Origin: Bacillota bacterium
GTDB lineage: Bacteria; Bacillota; Clostridia; Acetivibrionales; DSM-1351
Direction: 5' to 3'
NCBI GenBank assembly: GCA_023391425.1
Contig: JAEWAX010000016.1
Coordinates: forward strand, 1 to 21,052
DNA length: 21,052 nucleotides
The notes under the pieces were generated by a model that saw only the letters and a list, made by a program, of their open reading frames with translations, searched no databases and was not told the DNA's origin. This document shows, piece by piece, positions 15,213 through 21,052 of this stretch. Within the stretch, counting starts at the first letter, position 1, and every line of letters begins with the position of its first letter. Made by a program: the position numbers and the translations under genes.

Positions 15213-15321
15213 TACCCCTACTTCTATAAGTATGGGATAAGCGGCGGTACGACCCTGGATAACGATTTCTAAGCTTCAGATGGAGTGAAAACTCCACCTG
15301 AAGCCAAGAACTCTGTTTATC
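15189..15321 (+). repeat. Composite palindromic repeat, copy 3
   Basis: The element starts inside maf with TTATCCGATGTCTACC... (15189-15213), continues through the inverse ATAAGCGGCGGTACGACC... (15237-15262), and then forms a hairpin from GGATAAC (15257) to GTTTATC (15321). The inner stem CTTCAG/CTGAAG with TGGAGT/ACTCCA closes on a GAAA loop. The arms match copy 1 in inverse orientation; the inner stem sequence is different but paired. It lies between maf and radC within the same transcription unit, so it should be present in the mRNA. Confidence 0.8.
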
Positions 15322-15369
15322 TGATTTGAGTATATGAGTTTATTAGAAATAATGAATTAGAGGAAATAG

Positions 15370-16059
15370 ATGGACAGATTGAATATCAAGGAACTTCCAT
15401 TAAGTGAAAGACCATATGAAAAACTCGAAGTGGTAGGGGCAGAGCATCTATCAAATGCTGAATTGCTAGCTGTCATTATTAAGACAGGTACTAAAGCATA
15501 CACTGCTGTCGAGCTAGCACAGCTAGTACTCAAGCTTTCAAATGATGGACGACTATCATCGTTAAACAATTTATCTATTGAGCAGCTAAAGCAAGTAAAG
15601 GGTATAGGCCGAGTGAAAGCCATCCAAATTAAGGCAGCACTAGAGTTTTCCAAAAGGATTGCAACAACTGATGGAATAGTGCATCATATAATTAAGAGTG
15701 CTTATGATGTTAGCAATCTTATGATGGAACAGATGAGATATTTAAAAAAGGAAGTGTTTAAGGCTATTTTGCTTGATACAAAGAATCAAATCATTAAAGT
15801 TGTAGATGTTTCTATAGGAAGCTTAAATTCTTCAATTGTTCATCCTAGAGAAGTTTATAGTGAGGCTATAAAGTGTGGCTGCAATAGCATTATATTTGTT
15901 CATAATCATCCAAGTGGTGACCCTACACCTAGTACAGAAGATATACAAACTACACAGAGACTTGAGAGCGCAGGTAATATTTTAGGAATAAAAGTATTGG
16001 ATCATGTTGTAGTAGGTGACGGTAAATATGTAAGTTTTAAAGATAAGGGAATTATTTAG
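15370..16059 (+). CDS. radC: RadC family protein (JAB1/MPN metalloprotease-like domain)
   Basis: This 229-residue protein has an N-terminal helix-hairpin-helix region (about 20-95, with KGIGRVKAIQIKAALEFSKR) and a C-terminal JAMM domain. The zinc motif H178-x-H180-x10-D191 is intact in VHNHPSGDPTPSTED. Despite the name, a direct DNA repair role is not established; RadC-like proteins are found in cell-shape loci and on mobile elements. AGAGGA-like sequence (15359-15364) precedes the ATG. It follows maf across repeat copy 3 and precedes mreB by 25 bp, the usual clostridial and bacillar order. Confidence 0.93.
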   Translation: MDRLNIKELPLSERPYEKLEVVGAEHLSNAELLAVIIKTGTKAYTAVELAQLVLKLSNDGRLSSLNNLSIEQLKQVKGIGRVKAIQIKAALEFSKRIATTDGIVHHIIKSAYDVSNLMMEQMRYLKKEVFKAILLDTKNQIIKVVDVSIGSLNSSIVHPREVYSEAIKCGCNSIIFVHNHPSGDPTPSTEDIQTTQRLESAGNILGIKVLDHVVVGDGKYVSFKDKGII

Positions 16060-16084
16060 TAAATTACACGGGAGGTACTTTTTA

Positions 16085-17107
16085 ATGAGTTTTTTTGCAA
16101 AAGATATAGGAATAGATTTAGGAACTGCAAATACATTAGTTCACGTTAAGGGAAGAGGGATAGTAGTTAGAGAACCATCTGTTGTTGCAGTTAATGTTAA
16201 AACTAACGAGGTTTTGGCTGTAGGAGAGGCTGCTAAAGAAATGATCGGGCGTACTCCTGGAAGTATCGTTGCTATTAGACCAATGAAAGATGGTGTTATA
16301 GCTGACTTTGATATTACACAAAGTATGATAAAATATTTCATAAAAAAAGCAATGTCAAACGGTGTAGTTAATAAGCCAAGGGTTGTTATATGTGTACCAT
16401 CAGGAGTTACAGAGGTTGAAAAGAGGGCAGTTGAAGATGCTACACTTCAGGCTGGTGCTAAAGAAGCATACCTTATTGAGGAGCCAATGGCAGCTGCGAT
16501 TGGTGCAAATCTGCCTGTTGAAGAGCCATCAGGAAGTATGGTAGTAGATATTGGCGGTGGAACTAGTGAGGTTGCAGTTATATCTTTGGGGGGAATTGTT
16601 ACAAGTAAATCTTTAAGAGTTGCCGGTGATGAATTGGATGAAGCCATTGCACACTATATTAAAAAGGAATATAGCCTTATGATTGGTGAGCGCTCTGCTG
16701 AACAAATAAAGGTTACCATTGGAGGCGCATTTCCAAAGACAAAGGAAGAAAAAATGCAAATTCGGGGAAGAGATTTAATAACTGGTTTGCCTAAGAATAT
16801 TGAAATTACTTCTTCTGAAATAAATGAGGCCTTAAAGGAGCCTGTGAATTCAATAGTTGATTCTATAAAATATACTTTAGAAAAAACTCCACCAGAGCTA
16901 GCATCTGATATAATGGATAGAGGAATAATGCTAACTGGGGGCGGAGCTCTTCTTGACGGGCTAGATAAGCTGATTATGCAAGAAACAGGAATGCCGGTTT
17001 CAATTGCTGAAAATCCTTTGGATTGTGTTGTACTTGGTACAGGAAAGGTCCTTGACGAAATAGAAACTTTGAAGAAGGTTTTGCTTTCACCTAAAAGGTT
17101 AAAGTAG
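16085..17107 (+). CDS. mreB: Rod-shape determining actin homologue MreB
   Basis: This full-length 340-residue bacterial actin forms membrane-bound filaments that direct lateral wall synthesis. The actin-fold nucleotide motifs are clear: DIGIDLGTANTLV (7-19, phosphate 1), the connect region EEPMAAAIG (132-140), VVDIGGGTSEVAVISLGG (153-170, phosphate 2) and LTGGGALLDG (283-292, adenosine motif). GGGAGGT (about 16070-16076) gives strong initiation. It is followed by mreC and mreD, with which it acts in the elongation complex together with RodA and PBP2. Confidence 0.97.
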   Translation: MSFFAKDIGIDLGTANTLVHVKGRGIVVREPSVVAVNVKTNEVLAVGEAAKEMIGRTPGSIVAIRPMKDGVIADFDITQSMIKYFIKKAMSNGVVNKPRVVICVPSGVTEVEKRAVEDATLQAGAKEAYLIEEPMAAAIGANLPVEEPSGSMVVDIGGGTSEVAVISLGGIVTSKSLRVAGDELDEAIAHYIKKEYSLMIGERSAEQIKVTIGGAFPKTKEEKMQIRGRDLITGLPKNIEITSSEINEALKEPVNSIVDSIKYTLEKTPPELASDIMDRGIMLTGGGALLDGLDKLIMQETGMPVSIAENPLDCVVLGTGKVLDEIETLKKVLLSPKRLK

Positions 17108-17195
17108 TATTTGCAAAGCTAAGGAACGACAAAATAATTGTAAATGTAGAATTATCTAGTTGTTCTAATAGGAGTTAGAGAGGAGAAGTAATTCC

Positions 17196-18056
17196 TTGAA
17201 GTATTTTAAGAGCAAAGCATTGATTGTAATAATTATTATACTAGTTCTGATAGTTTGCATAGGATTATCAATTAATCCACAGAGCAATGTAAACTGGATT
17301 GGAAATCTTATATCAGTACCATTCACCTCTGTTGAGAAATTATTCTCATATACAGGGCAACAAATTGAGGGAGGTATTGGTTTATTCAATGATGTTGAAA
17401 AACTTAGAGCTGAGAATAAGGCATTAAATGAAACTATAGATAAATTGAATAGCGAGAGAGTAGAGTATTCAAGACTCAAAAGTGAAAATGAGGATCTCAA
17501 GAATGTTTTAAAGATGAAAGACCAGTTGGCTGACACGGAACTTGAAGGGGCTAATGTAATTGCTAAAGATTCTGGTAATTTTTTTAACATATTCCTAACC
17601 GATAAAGGCTCTACAAGTGGAATTTCTAATAATATGCCTGTTGTTACAAGCAAAGGACTTGTTGGAAAGGTTTCGCAAGCACAACCTTTTTCTTCAAAAA
17701 TAATAAGTATAATAGAAGATGGAAGTGCAGTTAGTGCAATTGTTTCTAAAACCGGTGACTACGTAGTTATAAAGGGAAATTTGAAATTATCAAAAGAAGG
17801 ATTGTGCAGGCTTGAGTACATCCCTTCGGACTTAGATTTGGCACAAGGAGATATTATTGAAACCTCAGGTATGGGTGGGATTTATCCAAAGGGTATAATA
17901 ATAGGAACAGTAAAAGAAGTAAGACAGGGAGAGAGTGACCTTGATAAGTATGCAATTGTTGAACCTGCTGTTGATTTAAAAAGACTAAGCCAAGTAACTA
18001 TACTTAAAAAGAATATATCAGATATATCTTCAGAAATGGAGATTACGGACAAATGA
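17196..18056 (+). CDS. mreC: Rod-shape determining protein MreC
   Basis: This 286-residue bitopic membrane protein has a short cytoplasmic N-terminus and a transmembrane helix (about 8-25), then a coiled coil (about 62-108, EKLRAENKALNETIDKLN) and the extracytoplasmic double beta-barrel domain (about 110-270). It contains the conserved-looking VVTSKGLVGKVSQ segment. MreC bridges MreB filaments to PBP2 outside the membrane. The start is TTG at 17196, supported by GAGGAGA nine bases upstream. The stop overlaps the mreD start by four bases (ATGA), a mark of translational coupling. Confidence 0.93.
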   Translation: MKYFKSKALIVIIIILVLIVCIGLSINPQSNVNWIGNLISVPFTSVEKLFSYTGQQIEGGIGLFNDVEKLRAENKALNETIDKLNSERVEYSRLKSENEDLKNVLKMKDQLADTELEGANVIAKDSGNFFNIFLTDKGSTSGISNNMPVVTSKGLVGKVSQAQPFSSKIISIIEDGSAVSAIVSKTGDYVVIKGNLKLSKEGLCRLEYIPSDLDLAQGDIIETSGMGGIYPKGIIIGTVKEVRQGESDLDKYAIVEPAVDLKRLSQVTILKKNISDISSEMEITDK

Positions 18057-18565
18057 GAAGTAAAATTATTCTGTACATCGTACTTATATTCACATTTGTA
18101 ACAACGCAGGTTACATTCTTAAATCATATAAATATATTTGGAGTTACTCCAAATTTAGTAATTATTTTAATTGTCAGTATTTCACTTTTGGAAGGTAGAA
18201 TTCACGGTTCAACGGTGGGGTTTTTTACAGGGCTATGTCTGGATGCAGTTATAGGCGTAGCTTTAGGTTTTCAAGCATTACTTGGAATGTTGCTAGGTTT
18301 GGCACTGGGAAATATTAATAAGAGATTTTTTAAAGAAAATATTCTTGTTATGACAATATGCACATTTATTTCAACTATTTTGTATGAGTCTGCAATCACA
18401 TTTGCATCTATTTTATATGGTTTGGAAATGGATTTTTTGTTAACTATCAAGACTATCATTTTACCTGAAGCATTAATTAATAGTGTTTTAGGGTTGATTC
18501 TGTTTTTTATTATTGTTCAAATAGACAGGAAAATAAATAGCTTAGAAGGTAAAAACAAGTACTAA
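18053..18565 (+). CDS. mreD: Rod-shape determining protein MreD
   Basis: This 170-residue, very hydrophobic protein has five or six predicted membrane segments and matches MreD in length and in the N-terminal pattern (QVTFLNHINIFGVTPNLVIILIVSISLLEG). The GFFTGLCLDAVIGVALGFQALLG region is typical of the family. It works with MreC in the elongasome at the membrane. The ATG lies within the mreC stop region (4-bp overlap) and lacks a strong ribosome binding site of its own, so coupled translation is expected. Confidence 0.92.
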   Translation: MRSKIILYIVLIFTFVTTQVTFLNHINIFGVTPNLVIILIVSISLLEGRIHGSTVGFFTGLCLDAVIGVALGFQALLGMLLGLALGNINKRFFKENILVMTICTFISTILYESAITFASILYGLEMDFLLTIKTIILPEALINSVLGLILFFIIVQIDRKINSLEGKNKY

Positions 18566-18610
18566 GAAACAAGTACGGAATGACTTTTAAAATTATTAAG
18601 TGGTGGATGA

Positions 18611-20728
18611 GTGATGAAACAGTTTTTTAAAGATAGATATACAATACTGGGTATAGCAATTGTGTTAGTATTTGCTGTGATTGTTTATCAATTGGCAAAT
18701 ATTCAACTAATTCAAGGTGAAAATTATTTCACACAATCCCAATCAATCAATCTGAATTCAAGAACGATATTGGCTGAGAGGGGAAATATTCTTGATAGAT
18801 ACGGAGTTCCTATAGCTGTTAATTCCTCTAGTTATTCTTTAATGCTAATGAGAACAGAAATTTCTTCAGATGAACTAAATGAAATATTATATAAGTTAAT
18901 TAAAATACTTGAGAAAAACGGTGACGATTATAAAAAATCATTTTCTAAATATTTAACTTTTAACCCAATTGGATTTGGTTCAACTATAGCTAAAAGCAAA
19001 GATAGAATCAAAGTTTTAAAGAATACTACAGGATATCCGTTTAAAGACCTTGATCAAAATTCTACTGCTAAAGACGTATACAATTATCTTAAGGATACAG
19101 CCTTTAAGATTGATAGAAAGTATACCGATGATGAAGCATATAAAATTATGACACTTCGATTTGAGATAATGGGGTACAATTCTTTAAATCCTGTTATTGC
19201 AGAGTCAATTAGCACTGCTACAGTTGCTGAGGTTGAGGAGAGAATAGATGAATTTCCGGGAGCCTTAGTAGACAACGTTCCTAGTAGAAAGTATGTTGAT
19301 GCACAGTATGCCTCTCACTTGATTGGATATGTTAGAGCAGTAGACCAAAATGATTTGACTGCACATGCCGAAGAAGGATATAGTCTCAATGATATTATAG
19401 GAAAATCTGGTATAGAGCGTACAGCTGAAGGGTACTTAAGAGGTACTAATGGGTATAGAAGAATAGAGGTTGATGATAGCGGTAAAACTAAAACAATTAG
19501 CGAAGAGGCAGTAAAGCCAGGAAGCGATGTTGTATTGACGATAGATATGAGACTTCAGAAGGCCGCAATAGATTCTCTTGAAAAGAATCTACCAATTATT
19601 AGGCAGAGAAAAAATTCTGAAAATCATAAGGATGCTTATTCTGGTGCTGTTGTTGCATTGGATGTCAAAACAGGAGATGTTCTGGCTATGGCTAGTTACC
19701 CTGGTTATGATCCATCAATATTTCTGGCAGATGCTAGTGATAAAGCAGCTCAAAAAGCCATAACTGAACTTTTAATGGGTACAAGTAAAACAACCTCTGA
19801 ATTCAATAGAGCCATTTCAGGTACTTATGCACCGGGGTCTACTTATAAACCTCTGGTTGGAATTTCAGGCCTAGAGGAAGGTGTCGTAGATCCATATACT
19901 AAGTATTTAGATGTTGGTTATGTAGACTTTGACGGTCTGCGATTGGGATCTATTGAATATAGAATAGGAAGATATGGTTTAGGTTGGGTTAACATGGTTC
20001 AGGCAATTCAAAAATCTAGTAATCCTTATTTCTATGTTTTAGGCAATAAAACAGGTATTAACAATATTGTTAAGTGGGCTACCAGATTTGGATTGGGACA
20101 AAAAACAGGTATTGAATTATCGGATGAGGCAAAGGGTACAATTTCATCTCGAGAAACTAAAGCGAAGACTAACCCAGATCCGTGGACAGAGGCTAATACG
20201 GCTATGTCATCAATAGGCCAAATGGATAACAGATTTTCCCCTATCCAGTTGGCAAATTATTGTGCAACAATTGCTAATGGTGGAAAACGTTTTAAACCAC
20301 ATATTATTAAGAGAGTAGTAAAGTATGATGGCTCAATAGTCACAGAAACAAAACCTGAGTATGAGATATTACCAGTTAAAAAGCAAAACATGGCAATTAT
20401 ACAGGAGGGTATGATTGCTGTTGCCAATAGTGAGGATCCAGGTGGTACTGCATCGTCTGCATTTAAAGACTTATTGCCAATAACAGTTGCAGGAAAGACT
20501 GGTACAGCTGAAACGTCGGATAAGACGCATTCTTCAAATGCATTGTTTATATGCTATGCACCTGCTAAAAATCCTGAAATAGCTGTTGCAGTTGTTGTTG
20601 AGAGGGGTGTATTGGGTGCATATGCTGCACCAATTGCACATGACGTATTAGCACAGTATTTTAATACAAATGGGTCAAGTAAGCAGGATTCTACTGTAAA
20701 AATAGATATGGTTGAATTAACACAATAA
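18611..20728 (+). CDS. mrdA: Class B penicillin-binding protein 2 (elongation transpeptidase)
   Basis: This 705-residue peptidoglycan D,D-transpeptidase is anchored by one N-terminal helix (about 12-31). The dimerisation/pedestal region follows, starting at RTILAERGNILDRYGVPIA (51-69) with the class B motif. The transpeptidase domain holds S410-x-x-K413 (STYK), S469-x-N471 (SSN) and K629-T-G (KTGT), the complete catalytic set, which is the target of beta-lactams. It cross-links new wall during elongation with RodA and MreCD. Translation may start at GTG 18611 or at the adjoining ATG 18614. No rodA is present in the window. The gene sits 45 bp after mreD, and minC follows 66 bp later. A class B homologue for sporulation (SpoVD) is less likely in this locus. 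Confidence 0.93.
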   Translation: MMKQFFKDRYTILGIAIVLVFAVIVYQLANIQLIQGENYFTQSQSINLNSRTILAERGNILDRYGVPIAVNSSSYSLMLMRTEISSDELNEILYKLIKILEKNGDDYKKSFSKYLTFNPIGFGSTIAKSKDRIKVLKNTTGYPFKDLDQNSTAKDVYNYLKDTAFKIDRKYTDDEAYKIMTLRFEIMGYNSLNPVIAESISTATVAEVEERIDEFPGALVDNVPSRKYVDAQYASHLIGYVRAVDQNDLTAHAEEGYSLNDIIGKSGIERTAEGYLRGTNGYRRIEVDDSGKTKTISEEAVKPGSDVVLTIDMRLQKAAIDSLEKNLPIIRQRKNSENHKDAYSGAVVALDVKTGDVLAMASYPGYDPSIFLADASDKAAQKAITELLMGTSKTTSEFNRAISGTYAPGSTYKPLVGISGLEEGVVDPYTKYLDVGYVDFDGLRLGSIEYRIGRYGLGWVNMVQAIQKSSNPYFYVLGNKTGINNIVKWATRFGLGQKTGIELSDEAKGTISSRETKAKTNPDPWTEANTAMSSIGQMDNRFSPIQLANYCATIANGGKRFKPHIIKRVVKYDGSIVTETKPEYEILPVKKQNMAIIQEGMIAVANSEDPGGTASSAFKDLLPITVAGKTGTAETSDKTHSSNALFICYAPAKNPEIAVAVVVERGVLGAYAAPIAHDVLAQYFNTNGSSKQDSTVKIDMVELTQ

Positions 20729-20794
20729 AATAAAACTGGTAAAAGCGGAAGATTAAAGCCGTTTCAGATAAATTGACTCATGGGGGAAAGCCGG

Positions 20795-21052
20795 ATGGAT
20801 GAGAATGCAGTAACTTTTAAAGGAACAGTAAATGGGCTGACTATTATTCTAAAAAAGGAAGCTAGCTTTGAAGAAGTAGAAAAAAGTATGAGCATAAAGG
20901 TTAGTAGTGCAGGCAAGTTTTTTAGAGGTGCAAAATTAGCTGTAAAATATAAAGGGAGAAAGTTAGACCAAGCTGAACAAAGTAAACTGCTGAATATATT
21001 AGTAAAGGAAAGTGGTGCTCAAATACTATCATTTGAGGAAGAAGTTGAGGAG
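20795..21052 (+). CDS. minC: Septum site-determining protein MinC, N-terminal part, cut by the window edge
   Basis: Eighty-six codons are visible of a protein usually near 220 residues. The pattern VTFKGTVNGLTIILKK, then KFFRGAKLAVKYKGRKL and LLNILVKESGAQIL, is the MinC N-terminal domain, which inhibits FtsZ polymerisation away from midcell. A strong GGGGGAAAG (20782-20790) sets the ATG at 20795. The C-terminal MinD-binding domain, and probably minD and minE, should lie just downstream. Its place after mrdA is common in clostridia. Confidence 0.9.
   Translation, partial: MDENAVTFKGTVNGLTIILKKEASFEEVEKSMSIKVSSAGKFFRGAKLAVKYKGRKLDQAEQSKLLNILVKESGAQILSFEEEVEE

Noticed and set aside
1..21052. 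tRNA or rRNA genes
   Set aside because: I saw no cloverleaf with GTTCGA-type T-loop or rRNA-like conserved blocks on either strand.

Overview
The window reads as a chromosomal segment of a low-GC, Gram-positive anaerobe of the clostridial type. The evidence is its A/T-rich composition, strong AGGAGG-like ribosome binding sites, frequent GTG/TTG starts, a Firmicutes-type pyruvate kinase with an extra C-terminal domain, a MecA adaptor and a maf-radC-mreBCD-pbp2-minC cluster. A Ruminiclostridium/Acetivibrio-like cellulolytic clostridium is my best guess, from gene order alone and not proven.

Layout. Bases 1-3300 form an accessory-looking cassette: a MerR-type regulator fused to a SAM-dependent methyltransferase (227-1300), an MFS efflux transporter (1483-2718) and a GNAT acetyltransferase of the phosphinothricin type (2768-3268), all on the + strand behind a promoter with a MerR-like 19-bp spacer. 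Citrate synthase follows (3505-4857), with a perfect inverted repeat over its promoter. It converges through a bidirectional terminator on a sodium:neurotransmitter-type symporter (6405-5035, minus). Then come pyruvate kinase (6889-8631) and Lon protease (8802-11108), each with a good sigma-A promoter. After a strong terminator-like hairpin come an unrecognised membrane/TPR protein with internal 45-bp repeats (11519-12745) and a double PRC-barrel protein (12793-13584). These face mecA (14288-13668, minus) across another bidirectional terminator.

From 14522 a consensus promoter drives a long + strand cluster for cell shape and division: maf, radC, mreB, mreC, mreD, the class B penicillin-binding protein mrdA/pbp2, and the start of minC cut by the window edge. 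MreBCD and PBP2 form the core of the elongasome and MinC positions the division septum. Maf and RadC are frequent passengers of this locus.

The main unexplained structure is a dispersed composite palindromic repeat at three intergenic sites (about 1297-1443, 6590-6672 and 15189-15321), in both orientations. Its arms are conserved, but the inner stem differs in sequence between copies while staying paired. Two copies overlap the 3' end of a gene: one supplies the last codons and stop of maf, the other overlaps the stop of the MerR-methyltransferase gene. The second notable item is the sensor-methyltransferase/efflux/acetyltransferase cassette. All functional calls rest on reading motifs by eye; no database search was run.
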